Assembly (NCBI RefSeq): GCF_018390735.1 | Contig: NZ_JAHBCL010000021.1 | Coordinates: 28,053 to 92,052 of the forward strand | Source: Fusibacter paucivorans | GTDB taxonomy: Bacteria > Bacillota > Clostridia > Peptostreptococcales > Acidaminobacteraceae | Length of the DNA stretch: 64,000 bases | Reading direction: 5' to 3' | Part shown: positions 45,025 to 55,335 of the stretch, in pieces | Position numbering within the stretch: position 1 is the first letter of the stretch | Layout: each line of letters opens with the position of its first letter | The notes under the pieces: generated by a model | What the model was told of the DNA's origin: nothing | The model's database searches: none | The model's input: the letters and a program-made list of their open reading frames with translations, nothing else | Program-made: the position numbers and the translations under genes

Positions 45025-45465
45025 ATGGATTTTTTCGGTGAATACAAACATGCAATTGATGTTAAAAACAGAGTGAGTATCCCGGCAAAATTCCGTGAAA
45101 AATTAGGGGATGTCTTTTATGTGACGAAAGGATTTGACCAGTGCCTTTTTGTTTTTACGAAAGAGGGTTGGGAAGCCTTTGTAGCAGAATTATCTGCTTT
45201 GCCGCTTTCCAATAAAAAGGCGCGTGCAATGACAAGAGCTTTTTTTGCCGGTGCATCTGAGAGTACACTGGATAAGCAAGGCCGTGTTTTGATCCCTCAA
45301 AACCTTAAAGAACATGCAAATTTAGATAGAGACGTTTACATCAACGGTGCAGGTGCCCGCATCGAAATTTGGGATGCTGAGGCATGGGCTGTCTATACAG
45401 ACGATATGACGTCAGATATGGATGACCTCGCAGAAGAAATGGAAAAACTGGGCATAAGCTTTTAA
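45025..45465 (+). CDS. mraZ: Transcriptional regulator MraZ
   Basis: Protein of 146 residues with two SpoVT/AbrB-like repeats. The first begins MDFFGEYKHAIDVKNRVSIPAKFR and the second has ESTLDKQGRVLIPQNLKEHA. MraZ controls the cell-division and wall cluster it opens; a direct repeat box lies 24 bases upstream. GAGGGA lies before the ATG. The protein is complete, with an acidic C-terminal tail slightly longer than the family average. Confidence 0.96.
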   Translation: MDFFGEYKHAIDVKNRVSIPAKFREKLGDVFYVTKGFDQCLFVFTKEGWEAFVAELSALPLSNKKARAMTRAFFAGASESTLDKQGRVLIPQNLKEHANLDRDVYINGAGARIEIWDAEAWAVYTDDMTSDMDDLAEEMEKLGISF

Positions 45466-45540
45466 TGGCATATGCGTGAATAGATAAAGCATGAAAGTTA
45501 ACGGCTTTACAGTATAAAGCCTATGAGAACAGGAGGCGAG

Positions 45541-46476
45541 ATGGCGTTTCATCATGTGACGGTGCTGCTCAAAGAGACAATCGAAGGATTAAATATTAAA
45601 CCAAACGGCATCTATGTAGACGGGACGCTTGGCGGTGGCGGTCATTCATTTCAAGTGCTTCAGCGGCTAACGGATGATGGTTTGCTCATTGGTATTGATC
45701 AGGATCAGGATGCATTAAATGCAGCGGGCAAACGGCTCGGCATCTTTGAAAATAGGTTTAAACCAGTGCATGCCAATTTTTCAGAAATTACAAGTGTGTT
45801 AAAAACACTTGGTATTGAGAAAATAGACGGCATGATGATGGATCTTGGCGTTTCATCTTACCAGCTCGACGAGGCAGAACGCGGTTTTTCGTATATGAAT
45901 GACGGCAAACTGGATATGCGTATGAATCGAAACGACACGCTATCTGCACACGATGTCGTCAATGATTATGAAGAACGTGAGTTGTTTCGCATTATCAAAG
46001 AGTATGGCGAAGAGAAATGGGCGAGCAGAATTGCGAAGTTTATTGTAGAAGCACGGTCATCGAACCCCATTGAAACCACTTTTGAACTCGTTGATATTAT
46101 CAAAGCAGCTATTCCGGCAAAGGCGAGGGCGGAAGGGCCACATCCGGCTAAGCGCACGTTTCAGGCAATTCGCATTGAGGTCAATGATGAACTCAAAATT
46201 ATTGAAAATACGGTTAACGATGCTGTTGAAGCGTTAAATCCCGGTGGGCGATTGTGTATGATCACTTTTCATTCATTAGAGGACCGAATCGTAAAGAACG
46301 CTTATAGACAATTGGCGCAAGGATGCACTTGTCCACCGGAACTGCCGGTTTGCGTATGCGGCGGTGAACCAAAGGTTAAGCTTATTACGCGCAAACCCAT
46401 CGCACCATCTGAAGAAGAAACTGAAAAGAATCCTCGTGCAAGGAGTGCAAAACTGAGGATTTGTGAAAAGAAATAA
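45541..46476 (+). CDS. rsmH: 16S rRNA (cytosine1402-N4)-methyltransferase
   Basis: SAM-dependent methyltransferase of 311 residues (MraW). The SAM-binding loop is [10 protein letters not shown] near residue 27 and GLFEDMMM-type motif is seen as [15 protein letters not shown]. The C-terminus has [17 protein letters not shown] and the ending [11 protein letters not shown]. The start at 45541 has AGGAGG four bases upstream; an ATG at 45523 in frame has no binding site. It follows mraZ at the usual place. Confidence 0.96.
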   Translation: MAFHHVTVLLKETIEGLNIKPNGIYVDGTLGGGGHSFQVLQRLTDDGLLIGIDQDQDALNAAGKRLGIFENRFKPVHANFSEITSVLKTLGIEKIDGMMMDLGVSSYQLDEAERGFSYMNDGKLDMRMNRNDTLSAHDVVNDYEERELFRIIKEYGEEKWASRIAKFIVEARSSNPIETTFELVDIIKAAIPAKARAEGPHPAKRTFQAIRIEVNDELKIIENTVNDAVEALNPGGRLCMITFHSLEDRIVKNAYRQLAQGCTCPPELPVCVCGGEPKVKLITRKPIAPSEEETEKNPRARSAKLRICEKK

Positions 46477-46494
46477 ACCAGGGAGGGGCAGTAC

Positions 46495-47022
46495 ATGCTG
46501 GCGAGTCGTGAAGTTTTACATGAGGAAGAGATTATGGCGTTTAATAAAGATCAATCTGCAAAGATTGTCGCCATTCGAAAAAAGCGCTTGGAGCGTGAAA
46601 ATGCCAAGCACATAATGCGTGAAAGACTGAAAACGACCTTGATAACAGTTGTATTGCTTGCGGTGTTTTCAAGTATGTTCGCGGTGCTCATCTATAAAAA
46701 CTCACTGGTGAATGAAAAAAAATATGAAATTTTTACGATGAAGACTGAGATCAAATCACTCAATACACAAATAGAGGAACTACAAACCGCTGTTGAAAAT
46801 TCCACGGATATCAAAACGGTTGAAAAAATGGCAAAAGAACAGCTAAATATGCAATATCCAACGAGCAATCAGTATGTCTACATTGATGCGACAGCGATGT
46901 TTGCAGTATCGGAAACGACGCTGGTAGCATTGGCGGAACGAGATAATCCCAAAGCTGTTGAATTGATTCAAAAGGAAAGTAAAATGAACGATATGATCGC
47001 GGCACTGTTCAGAACAAATTAA
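46495..47022 (+). CDS. ftsL: Cell division protein FtsL-like
   Basis: Bitopic membrane protein of 175 residues. A basic, charged N-terminal tail leads to a single helix (LITVVLLAVFSSMFAVLIY, about residues 48-66), then a coiled-coil region (KSLNTQIEELQTAVEN). This topology and its position between rsmH and a class B penicillin-binding protein identify it as FtsL, although sequence conservation is low. The C-terminal extension is longer than usual for FtsL. GGGAGGGG lies six bases before the ATG at 46495; an alternative ATG at 46534 has a weaker AGGAAGAG. Confidence 0.78.
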   Translation: MLASREVLHEEEIMAFNKDQSAKIVAIRKKRLERENAKHIMRERLKTTLITVVLLAVFSSMFAVLIYKNSLVNEKKYEIFTMKTEIKSLNTQIEELQTAVENSTDIKTVEKMAKEQLNMQYPTSNQYVYIDATAMFAVSETTLVALAERDNPKAVELIQKESKMNDMIAALFRTN

Positions 47023-47032
47023 CGACACTATT

Positions 47033-47057
47033 AAACGTCTGCATTGCAGGCGTTTTT
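47033..47057 (+). terminator. Terminator inside the wall cluster after ftsL
   Basis: AAACGTCTGC at 47033-47042 pairs with GCAGGCGTTT at 47046-47055 (one G-U), with a three-base loop and TT after it. It lies just after ftsL, so the penicillin-binding protein and later genes need their own promoter. A TATAAT at 47188-47193 with no good -35 is a candidate. Confidence 0.75.
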
Positions 47058-47187
47058 GCGTGATGAAGCCAATTTTTTAAGCAAAGAACATAAGCAAAAA
47101 ACAGCGATTGCAAAGGCATCTATTTGATGCGATTGCCAGGCATTTTGCGATTGGTGGAAAAAGATAACGCTTTTTGAAAATATCCGC

Positions 47188-47193
47188 TATAAT
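47188..47193 (+). promoter_or_regulatory. Candidate -10 upstream of the penicillin-binding protein gene
   Basis: TATAAT is perfect and lies 29 bases before the start codon. The expected -35 position (TAACGC) does not match, so confidence rests on the -10 and on the preceding terminator. Confidence 0.4.
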
Positions 47194-47222
47194 GAGATAG
47201 AGCATTTTTTATGGAGGCTGCT

Positions 47223-49166
47223 ATGCATCAGATACGAATTCGCATCATGACCTTTTTCATTATCATTGCCGTTATGATGGCGGCATTGGTGGGAAGACTC
47301 TACTATATACAGATCTACAGCCATGAGGAATTAGCGGCAATGGCAAAAGAACAGCAGGATAAAAATATTCCCATCCCGGCAAAACGCGGCAATATCTTGG
47401 ATCGCAACGGGGACAAAATTGCTTTTAGTGTTAAGACTTATACGGTTTGGGCAAGAACCTCGGAAATAACGGAAACTTATGAGACGGCGAGACTCATCGG
47501 CGAGGCACTATCTTTGGATGTCAATGCTATCAATACGAAGATGACCAGTGCAACGACGGACTTTGTAAAAGTTGCATCCGATTTATCAAAGAGCGAAGGC
47601 GATATGATTAAGCAAAAGGGGATTAGGGGGATATCAATCACGGAAGATACCAAGCGCGTTTATCCTTATGATAATCTTGCCTCTCATATTATTGGCAATG
47701 TCAATACCAATTTAGATGGATTTACCGGACTTGAATATGTGTTTAACGACACGTTGAAAGGTAAGGCGGGTGCCTATTTTGTTACAACGGATGTGCATGG
47801 CAGACAGCTCGCCTATGGTGAGGATCAGGTGACGCAGCCGGAAGACGGTAAAACAATTGAACTGACCATTGACGATACTATTCAATATTTTGTTGAATCG
47901 CGTTTGGACGAAGCGATGGCGGTACATCAAGCAGATTCTGCCTCGGCAATTGTCATGGACCCTAAGACAGGTGAGATTCTGGCGATGGCTTCAAAGCCGG
48001 ATTTCAATTTAAACGATCCCAGAGCAGTAGGGAGTGATATGGCACCTGAGGTATGGGCGACAATGGATAACGAAGCAAAAGCCGCGTATTACAGCGGTAT
48101 CTGGAAAAACATCACCATTAGCAATGTTTATGAACCGGGATCTGTTTTTAAAGCGATTACGGCATCCATTGCACTTGAAGAGAACCTTGTAAGTCTAAAT
48201 GAAAAATTTTACTGTTCCGGGTCCAAAGATGTTGCAGGCGTGACATTGAAATGCTGGGTATATCCTTATCAGCATGGTGAAGAAACGTTTCTCGAAGCGC
48301 TTGAAAACTCTTGTAACCCTGTGTTTATGACGATTATTGATCGTATTGGCGCGTCACTTTATTATCAATACCTTGATAAATTTGGTTTGCTCGCAAAGAC
48401 TGGTGTCGCACTGCCATCAGAAGTGAATTCGATTACTTATAAAGAAGAAGATGTGCATCCCGTAGAATTGGCGACAATGGCCTATGGTCACGGGAATGCT
48501 TATACAATGATGCAGGTTATCAGAGCGCTTTCAGCTGTTGTCAACGGCGGTAATCTCATGGAACCACATATTGTCAAAGCTGTTTTGGACGATGATGGCA
48601 ATGTTGTTGAAGCGATAGAACCGGTTGCGGTCAACCGCGTTATTTCTGAGGAAACATCGGCGACTATGCGCATGATGCTAGAAAGTGTTGTTGCCAACGG
48701 AACGGGAAGCAATGCCTATATTGAAGGTATTCGAATTGGCGGCAAAACCGGATCCAGCAGAAAGTTTGAAGACGGTTCCTACCAAGAAAACAAGGTGTTC
48801 GCTTCATTTATGGGTGTGGCGCCAATTAACGATCCGCAGTTCATTGTGCTCGTCGTCGTAGATGAACCAAAAGATCAGTTCGGCGGCGGCAGCGTCGCAG
48901 CGCCGATTGTGAAAAGTATTTTCGAAGATATTTTAAGATATAAAAACATTTTGCCAGAAGCTACCAGTGATGAAAAAATCACAGTTCCAGATTTTTACGG
49001 TATGACCTATGAGGATGCTGTTGCAAAACTGGATAAGATGAAAGTTAATCATGCGAGTGATCCGCTGGTTGTAGAGGATACATCACTCACCGTTACAGGA
49101 CAATTTCCGGCGGCAGATACCGTTGTCAGCAAGAATGCTGTCATTATCCTATCCGTTGGTGAGTAA
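47223..49166 (+). CDS. Class B penicillin-binding protein with C-terminal PASTA domain (FtsI/SpoVD-like)
   Basis: Septal transpeptidase of 647 residues. An N-terminal membrane helix is followed by a dimerisation domain (AKRGNILDRNGDKIA). The active-site serine is Ser307 in PGSVFK, SxN is SCN at 363-365, and KTG is at 508-510. One PASTA domain closes the protein (VPDFYGMTYEDAVAKL). The start at 47223 has GGAGG five bases upstream; an upstream ATG at 47211 forms part of that site. It could be FtsI or the sporulation protein SpoVD; only one such gene is present here, so FtsI is more likely. Confidence 0.92.
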   Translation: MHQIRIRIMTFFIIIAVMMAALVGRLYYIQIYSHEELAAMAKEQQDKNIPIPAKRGNILDRNGDKIAFSVKTYTVWARTSEITETYETARLIGEALSLDVNAINTKMTSATTDFVKVASDLSKSEGDMIKQKGIRGISITEDTKRVYPYDNLASHIIGNVNTNLDGFTGLEYVFNDTLKGKAGAYFVTTDVHGRQLAYGEDQVTQPEDGKTIELTIDDTIQYFVESRLDEAMAVHQADSASAIVMDPKTGEILAMASKPDFNLNDPRAVGSDMAPEVWATMDNEAKAAYYSGIWKNITISNVYEPGSVFKAITASIALEENLVSLNEKFYCSGSKDVAGVTLKCWVYPYQHGEETFLEALENSCNPVFMTIIDRIGASLYYQYLDKFGLLAKTGVALPSEVNSITYKEEDVHPVELATMAYGHGNAYTMMQVIRALSAVVNGGNLMEPHIVKAVLDDDGNVVEAIEPVAVNRVISEETSATMRMMLESVVANGTGSNAYIEGIRIGGKTGSSRKFEDGSYQENKVFASFMGVAPINDPQFIVLVVVDEPKDQFGGGSVAAPIVKSIFEDILRYKNILPEATSDEKITVPDFYGMTYEDAVAKLDKMKVNHASDPLVVEDTSLTVTGQFPAADTVVSKNAVIILSVGE

Positions 49167-49211
49167 TGGTGTTTTGAAAGTGCTCAATAAGGCACAGGGA
49201 GGAACAAACAG

Positions 49212-50678
49212 ATGAAGCTGAACGATTTGATGTCCAATATTTCCTATCATCACATTGATGGCGACGGGGATTGCATTATTAACGCCATGACCCATGATTC
49301 GAGAAAAGTGGAGAAGGGGGGCGCCTTTATTGCTATAAAAGGCTATACAGTGGATGGTCACGATTATATTGAACAGGCAATTGAAGGTGGCGCAGGTGTT
49401 GTTTTTTATAATGCGGCAATTGAGGTGCCATTGACTAGCGGTGTTACTTATGTGGCACTTGAAAATACCGAACAGCAACTGCCGGACATCGCGAGTAAAT
49501 TTTATCAAAATCCTTCAGAACGTATGACGATGATAGGTGTAACGGGGACAAATGGTAAAACATCGATTGCGCTGATGTTGGAATCGATGCTCAAAGCGTT
49601 AAAAGAACGAACTGCGGTGATCGGTACCATAGAAAATCATATACTCGATGCAGTTTATCCCACACAGAATACAACGCCGGATGCATTAACGCTGAATGCT
49701 TTTTTGGCAAAGGCGGCAGATGCGGAAGTCTCGCAATGCCTGATGGAAGTTAGTTCACATGCATTAAAACTAGATCGTGTGAGACATGTGCAATATGACT
49801 ATGCAATCTTCACAAATTTAACAGAAGATCATCTGGATTTTCATCCGGATTTTGAAGATTATTTTAACACGAAATCATTACTCTTTCAGCGAGCGCAAAA
49901 AGGTGTTATGATAAATCTTGAAGATTCTTACGGCAGACGGCTTGTCGACGAAGGTCGTTTTTCGGTGCCGCTATTGACATACGGTTTACATGATGACGCG
50001 GATATTTATGCTGAAGATGTGGTATACAGCGCACGCGGCACGTCGTGCCGCATCGTCACGCCAAAAGGCGTGATCGACAGCTTTATCGCCATTCCAGGCG
50101 ATATTTACGTGCTCAACACACTGGCTTGTGTTTCGACGCTCTATGCCATGGGCTGCGAGCTTGATGCAATCGAGCTGGCAATCACGGCGATTAAGCCCGT
50201 GCGCGGACGTCTCGAGACAATTGAGGTGCCAAAAGAACATACGGTTATTGTCGATTTTGCACATACGCCGGATGCGCTTGAAAATGTACTCAATGTTGTG
50301 CGAAAATTCACCGATGGCAAAATGATCACGGTCTTTGGATGCGGTGGTGACAGAGACCGCAAGAAGCGGCCTATCATGGGTGAGATTGCTTATAGACTTT
50401 CTGACACCATCGTCGTTACCAGCGATAATCCGCGAACAGAAGTGCCGGAGGCCATTATTAATGATATTATGGCAGGCATTCCCGGAACATTAGCTGAAGG
50501 CAAAATAATGCACCGTATTGTTGATCGCAGAAAGGCCATTGCAAAGGCACTTGCCATTGCATGTCCCGGTGATACAGTTGTCATTGCGGGTAAAGGTCAT
50601 GAAACCTACCAGATTATTGGCCGTGTTCGCCATCACTTTGACGATGCAGAAGAAGTCCGCAAATACTATGACGCATAG
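49212..50678 (+). CDS. murE: UDP-MurNAc-L-alanyl-D-glutamate ligase, meso-diaminopimelate type
   Basis: Mur ligase of 488 residues, adding the third amino acid of the wall peptide. The ATP site is GVTGTNGKTS near residue 111, and the substrate motif is SDNPRTE at about residue 405. DNPR is the diaminopimelate-specific form, as opposed to the lysine form. AGGGAGGA lies eight bases before the ATG. The next gene is mraY; murF, normally placed here, is missing. Confidence 0.95.
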   Translation: MKLNDLMSNISYHHIDGDGDCIINAMTHDSRKVEKGGAFIAIKGYTVDGHDYIEQAIEGGAGVVFYNAAIEVPLTSGVTYVALENTEQQLPDIASKFYQNPSERMTMIGVTGTNGKTSIALMLESMLKALKERTAVIGTIENHILDAVYPTQNTTPDALTLNAFLAKAADAEVSQCLMEVSSHALKLDRVRHVQYDYAIFTNLTEDHLDFHPDFEDYFNTKSLLFQRAQKGVMINLEDSYGRRLVDEGRFSVPLLTYGLHDDADIYAEDVVYSARGTSCRIVTPKGVIDSFIAIPGDIYVLNTLACVSTLYAMGCELDAIELAITAIKPVRGRLETIEVPKEHTVIVDFAHTPDALENVLNVVRKFTDGKMITVFGCGGDRDRKKRPIMGEIAYRLSDTIVVTSDNPRTEVPEAIINDIMAGIPGTLAEGKIMHRIVDRRKAIAKALAIACPGDTVVIAGKGHETYQIIGRVRHHFDDAEEVRKYYDA

Positions 50679-50761
50679 AGCTGCGTGTTAAAAGCATCGA
50701 AAAAATAAAATGAAGTTGCGGTATGCAGTAAGAATTACTAATGATATAGGGAGTCGATGAT

Positions 50762-51715
50762 ATGTCTATTACTTGGATTATGGCAGCGGTTTACTTTGCT
50801 TTGGCGCTTGGCGCGAGCATATTCTTAGGACCGGTTGTCATTCCGCAGCTTAGAAAACTGAAATTTGGACAGGCTATTCGTGAAGAAGGGCCTCAATCAC
50901 ATATGAGTAAACAGGGAACACCTACCATGGGAGGGTTCATCTTTTTAACTGCCTTTCTCTTTGTTATGGCCGTCTTTTTTATGAATCAGCTCGAAGTCGT
51001 TTTTGTCATGCTGTCGTTAGTGCTCTTTGGCGGCATTGGCTTTTTAGACGATTATATTAAGGTTATTCGAAAACACAATTTAGGCTTGAAATCAAAGCAG
51101 AAACTTGGCTTGCAGCTTTTGGCATCTATTATTTTAACAATTTTTGCCTCACAGTTTGGCACTGACACACATTTGCCGTTTCATTTAGGGAACTATGATC
51201 TGGGCATATGGTTTTTCCCGCTGGTCGTCTTTATTTTCTTAGCGGTTGACAATGCGGTTAACCTCACAGATGGTCTTGATGGCTTGGCGACAAGTGTTAC
51301 AGTTGTCGTTATTTTCTTCTATGCCGTTGTTGCAGCAGTTAAGGGCGAAACGGCGCTGATGTGGAGTGCATTTGCATTTGCAGGTGCCTTGATTGGTTAT
51401 CTTAAATTTAACTGGCATCCGGCCAAAGTTTTTATGGGAGACACGGGATCGTTGGCACTTGGCGGCGTTGTAGCAGCCTATGCGATTGCACTGAAAATTC
51501 CTTTTTTCATACCGATTGTCGGGCTTATATACGTTATTGAAAATTTATCGGTGATTATTCAAGTACTGTATTATAAAAAAACAAAGAAACGCTTTTTCAA
51601 AATGGCGCCGATTCACCATCACTTCGAATTATCTGGGTGGCGAGAAGTGAAAATTGTGTTGACTTTTGCAGCGGTTACGGCTGTAGCAGGTGTTGTTTCA
51701 CTGCTTGTACTGTAG
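50762..51715 (+). CDS. mraY: Phospho-N-acetylmuramoyl-pentapeptide transferase
   Basis: Membrane enzyme of 317 residues, making lipid I. About ten helices are visible. Motifs are GTPTMGGFIF near residue 53, DDYIK, DNAVNLTDGLDGLA and, near the end, MAPIHHHFELSGWRE. These include the catalytic aspartates. AGGGAG precedes the ATG. It lies between murE and murD. Confidence 0.97.
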   Translation: MSITWIMAAVYFALALGASIFLGPVVIPQLRKLKFGQAIREEGPQSHMSKQGTPTMGGFIFLTAFLFVMAVFFMNQLEVVFVMLSLVLFGGIGFLDDYIKVIRKHNLGLKSKQKLGLQLLASIILTIFASQFGTDTHLPFHLGNYDLGIWFFPLVVFIFLAVDNAVNLTDGLDGLATSVTVVVIFFYAVVAAVKGETALMWSAFAFAGALIGYLKFNWHPAKVFMGDTGSLALGGVVAAYAIALKIPFFIPIVGLIYVIENLSVIIQVLYYKKTKKRFFKMAPIHHHFELSGWREVKIVLTFAAVTAVAGVVSLLVL

Positions 51716-51729
51716 TTTTGGAGGCAATC

Positions 51730-53112
51730 ATGAATGCAAATATGAAACAATTTGAACAAAAGCATATTTTAATTGTTGGGATGGCGAAGTCAGGGATTGC
51801 CGCAGCAAGCGTTTTAAAAAAACTTCAAGCACGTGTGACCATTACAGATTTAAAAACGAGTGAAAAACTAGGGGCGCTCGTCGATGAAGCGGCACCGTTT
51901 GCTGATGACTTTATATTGGGCAGTATGCCGGAAGATATTGATGCTTATGATCTTATTGTCATGAGCCCGGGTGTACCGATGGCTATTGCATTGGTACAGA
52001 AGGCGAAGGAAAATCACGTTGAAGTTATCGGTGAAATAGAATTGGCGTATCGCTTGTGTAAAGGTTCTTTTATCGGTATTACCGGCACCAATGGGAAGAC
52101 GACGACGACTGCACTTACCGGTGAGATTTTTGAGGCGGCACATCGGGATCATTTTGTCGTTGGGAACATTGGGTTGCCCGCAGTATCAAAGGCGCTTGCG
52201 GCAACAGCCGATACGCTGATGGTTACTGAACTCAGCAGCTTCCAGCTCGAATCCATTCATACATTTAAACCACATATTGCAGCGGTTATTAATATTACGC
52301 CGGACCATCTCAATCGACATAAGACAATGGCAAACTACATTGCAGCAAAGGCACGTATTTTTGAGAATCAGTCCAGTGAAGATTTTGCAGTGCTCAATGC
52401 TGATGATCCATTGGTTTCAGCACTGGCACAGCAAATAAAAGCTAAAGTTGTCTATTTCAGCCTTGATCGCGTACTGGAGGAGGGCGTTTTTATTGAAGAT
52501 GATGCCTTTATCATCTCGATTGACGGTATTAGAACTAAGATTGCAGATGTTTCTGATCTCATGATTCCGGGACGACATAATCGGCAAAATGCTTTAGTCG
52601 CGATGGCAATTGCCTTTTTATCAGGCATTGCGCCCGAGGCGATGCGTGAAACATTAAAAACATTTAAGGGTGTTGAACATCGTATCGCGTATGTTTCAAC
52701 AGTAAATGACCGTGTTTTTTACAATGATTCAAAAGGGACAAACCCTGATTCGACACTCTGTGCCATTGCGGCGATGACGCGGCCTACCGTAATGATCGCG
52801 GGCGGTATGGATAAAGGCAGTTCTTTTGAACTGCTGGCTGAGGCCTTGCCGGAACGTATCAAAGCACTCGTTTTGCTTGGCGAAACGCGAGAAAAGATAA
52901 CGGCTGCGGCTGAGCGCGCTGGTTTTGATAACTGTTATCTGGTTGAGAATATGGAAGCAGCCGTTGAGAAGGCCTATGAGCTATCAGCCCCCGGTGATGC
53001 AATACTGCTTTCACCTGCTTGTGCAAGTTGGGATATGTATCCGAATTTCGAGGCGCGCGGTCTTCACTTTAAAGCCTGTGTGAAATCAATTGAAATCAGG
53101 TGGTTAACATGA
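51730..53112 (+). CDS. murD: UDP-N-acetylmuramoylalanine-D-glutamate ligase
   Basis: Mur ligase of 460 residues, adding D-glutamate. N-terminal Rossmann-like domain with VGMAKSGIAAASVL, ATP loop GITGTNGKTTTT near residue 116, and conserved elements PDHLNRH and YNDSKGTNPDST. The start at 51730 has TTGGAGGC upstream; the frame extends back into mraY without meaning. It overlaps ftsW by four bases. Confidence 0.96.
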   Translation: MNANMKQFEQKHILIVGMAKSGIAAASVLKKLQARVTITDLKTSEKLGALVDEAAPFADDFILGSMPEDIDAYDLIVMSPGVPMAIALVQKAKENHVEVIGEIELAYRLCKGSFIGITGTNGKTTTTALTGEIFEAAHRDHFVVGNIGLPAVSKALAATADTLMVTELSSFQLESIHTFKPHIAAVINITPDHLNRHKTMANYIAAKARIFENQSSEDFAVLNADDPLVSALAQQIKAKVVYFSLDRVLEEGVFIEDDAFIISIDGIRTKIADVSDLMIPGRHNRQNALVAMAIAFLSGIAPEAMRETLKTFKGVEHRIAYVSTVNDRVFYNDSKGTNPDSTLCAIAAMTRPTVMIAGGMDKGSSFELLAEALPERIKALVLLGETREKITAAAERAGFDNCYLVENMEAAVEKAYELSAPGDAILLSPACASWDMYPNFEARGLHFKACVKSIEIRWLT

Positions 53113-54212
53113 CGTCAAAAAAGATGGATTATACTTTGTTTATCGTGACGATGATCCTAGTAGCATTCGGTCTTCTCATGGTTTTTAATTCAAGCTATTA
53201 TTACGCCATTGAAATGGGCGAAGACAAAATGTTTTTTTTCAATTCGGAACTCAAATGGAGTATCGTAGGGTTAGTTGCCATGTTTATCGCCTCCGTTTTT
53301 AATTATAAGAACTATAAGCCGCTGGCTATTCCAATGTTTGCAGTGAATATCGCTCTGCTCGTATGGGTACTTTTAAAAGGTGTTACCCGGAACCACGCAC
53401 AACGATGGATTGCAATTGGTACACAATCATTTCAACCGGTGGAATTCACAAAAATAGCAGTCATTTTGTTGGTTGCCTTTTTACTGGAAAAAAATTATCA
53501 AAAAATTAATCAACCCAAAATTCTTGGAATTTATCTGGCCATCGCCGGCAGCAATGCTTATTTTATCATGAAGCAGCCCAATATGAGTTCTGCTATGATT
53601 ATCGTCGGCATTGTTGCGATCATGCTCTTTGTCGCGGGACTTAGATGGCTGTATGTCTTTAGTGTCGGCACACTGGGAAGCGCTTTGGCTTTCTTCTTTG
53701 TCAAATCGGCTGATTACAGATATGAGCGCTGGGTTGCCTTTCTGCATCCCTTTGAAGCAAAAGGCGATACGGCATGGCAGATTATCCAATCGCTGTACGC
53801 CCTTGGGACTGGCGGACTCTTTGGCGTTGGTCTCGGCATGAGCACACAGAATAAACTCTATATCCCACAGCCTCAAAATGATTTTATTCTTGCAACGGTT
53901 GGGGAAGAGTTCGGCTTCGTTGGAACCGTTATTCTATTAGCGCTTTTTTTGATTTTAATCTATCGATGTATTAAAATAGCTATAAATGCACCAGATCCTT
54001 TTTCGATGTTTGTTGCATCGGGGATTACTGGCATGCTGTCGCTGCAAATCGTTATGAATTACGCAGTGGCAACCTCGTCAATGCCTGTTACCGGTGTTTC
54101 GCTGCCGTTTATCAGCTATGGCGGTACGAGTATTATGACACTGATGGGATGCATTGGCATTATGCTGAATATTTCGAAATACTGCGGGGAACGCACATCA
54201 AAAGGAGATTAG
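53109..54212 (+). CDS. ftsW: Peptidoglycan glycosyltransferase FtsW
   Basis: SEDS-family membrane enzyme of 367 residues with about ten helices. HAQRWIAIGTQSFQPVEFTKIA near residue 96 is the substrate-pocket signature; ATVGEEFGFVGT and LPFISYGGTS are the two further SEDS elements. It is the polymerase partner of the class B penicillin-binding protein encoded earlier in the cluster. Start set by AGGTGG; a GTG three codons upstream is possible. Confidence 0.94.
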   Translation: MTSKKMDYTLFIVTMILVAFGLLMVFNSSYYYAIEMGEDKMFFFNSELKWSIVGLVAMFIASVFNYKNYKPLAIPMFAVNIALLVWVLLKGVTRNHAQRWIAIGTQSFQPVEFTKIAVILLVAFLLEKNYQKINQPKILGIYLAIAGSNAYFIMKQPNMSSAMIIVGIVAIMLFVAGLRWLYVFSVGTLGSALAFFFVKSADYRYERWVAFLHPFEAKGDTAWQIIQSLYALGTGGLFGVGLGMSTQNKLYIPQPQNDFILATVGEEFGFVGTVILLALFLILIYRCIKIAINAPDPFSMFVASGITGMLSLQIVMNYAVATSSMPVTGVSLPFISYGGTSIMTLMGCIGIMLNISKYCGERTSKGD

Positions 54213-54213
54213 T

Positions 54214-55329
54214 ATGAGAGTCATCATAACTGGTGGCGGTACGGGCGGTCATATATACCCTGCTGTTGCGATTGCTGAAAGATTAAAGCAAGATGATCCT
54301 GGAATTGAGCTATTATATGTCGGTGCAAAACATGGTCTTGAAAAAGAAATTGTACCGGCAAAGGGCATTGCGTTTAAAACCGTTGATGTGGCACCGTTAA
54401 ATAGGAAACTATCTGTTAAAACGCTCGGTGCACTGGGGCAGACGATAAAGGGGATCTTTCAGTCTAGACAACTGATAAAAACATTTAAGCCGGATGTCAT
54501 TATCGGCACTGGCGGTTATGTGACGGGACCGGTTGTTCTAGCGGGTGCGATGATGGGTATTCCCAGTGCAATCCATGAACAAAATGCTTTTCCGGGCATG
54601 GCAAACAAGCTGCTCAGCAGAGTTGTCGATGTTGTGATGCTGACATTTGAGGAGGCGCGGACGCAATTCCCGGTTAAAGATAAGTTGGTCTATACAGGAC
54701 TACCGATAAGAGAAGCTTTTTTTAACACAGATCGTTATGAAGCACGGAAAAAACTCGGTATAGAGACAGATGAAATCATGATACTCACCGTAGGCGGCAG
54801 CAATGGTGCTCAAAAGCTCAATGAAATGATGATGGGCGTTTATGCGGTGCTAAAGCCATATCATCAGCTCAAGTGTTTTCACGTATCCGGCAATCGGTAT
54901 TTCGAAAGACTAAAGACTGGGCTTGAAGATGGCACCTATGATGTTTGTGAACATTTTGAACTAATGAACTTTTTAGAAGATATGCCAACGTATTTAGCGG
55001 CAGCAGACATTGTCATTTCAAGGGCTGGTGCTTCGACCATTACAGAAATTATCGCAACGCGCACGCCCTCTATTATTATTCCATCACCTAATGTGGCAAA
55101 CGATCATCAATTTCACAATGCCAAAGTCCTTGATAAAAATGGCATGGGACTCATTGTCAGAGAACGTGATTTGACAGTGTCGCTCATGGCTGAGACCATT
55201 AAAGATTTTATTGCGAATCCCGAGAAGTTAAATAAGATGCGTTTAAACTGTGAGCGTATGGATATACGTGAAGCACTTAATCGAATTGTCGACGCGATTA
55301 ACGCGTTGTCATTCAAACACAAGGATTAA
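54214..55329 (+). CDS. murG: UDP-GlcNAc:lipid I N-acetylglucosaminyltransferase
   Basis: Glycosyltransferase of 371 residues, making lipid II at the inner face of the membrane. GGGTGGHIYPA is the first nucleotide-binding loop near residue 7, ALHEQNA-type element is seen as SAIHEQNAFPGMAN, and VGGSNGAQKLN is the third G loop. The start is one base after the ftsW stop, with GGAG upstream. It precedes ftsQ directly; murB and murC are not between them. Confidence 0.97.
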   Translation: MRVIITGGGTGGHIYPAVAIAERLKQDDPGIELLYVGAKHGLEKEIVPAKGIAFKTVDVAPLNRKLSVKTLGALGQTIKGIFQSRQLIKTFKPDVIIGTGGYVTGPVVLAGAMMGIPSAIHEQNAFPGMANKLLSRVVDVVMLTFEEARTQFPVKDKLVYTGLPIREAFFNTDRYEARKKLGIETDEIMILTVGGSNGAQKLNEMMMGVYAVLKPYHQLKCFHVSGNRYFERLKTGLEDGTYDVCEHFELMNFLEDMPTYLAAADIVISRAGASTITEIIATRTPSIIIPSPNVANDHQFHNAKVLDKNGMGLIVRERDLTVSLMAETIKDFIANPEKLNKMRLNCERMDIREALNRIVDAINALSFKHKD

Positions 55330-55335
55330 TGATTT

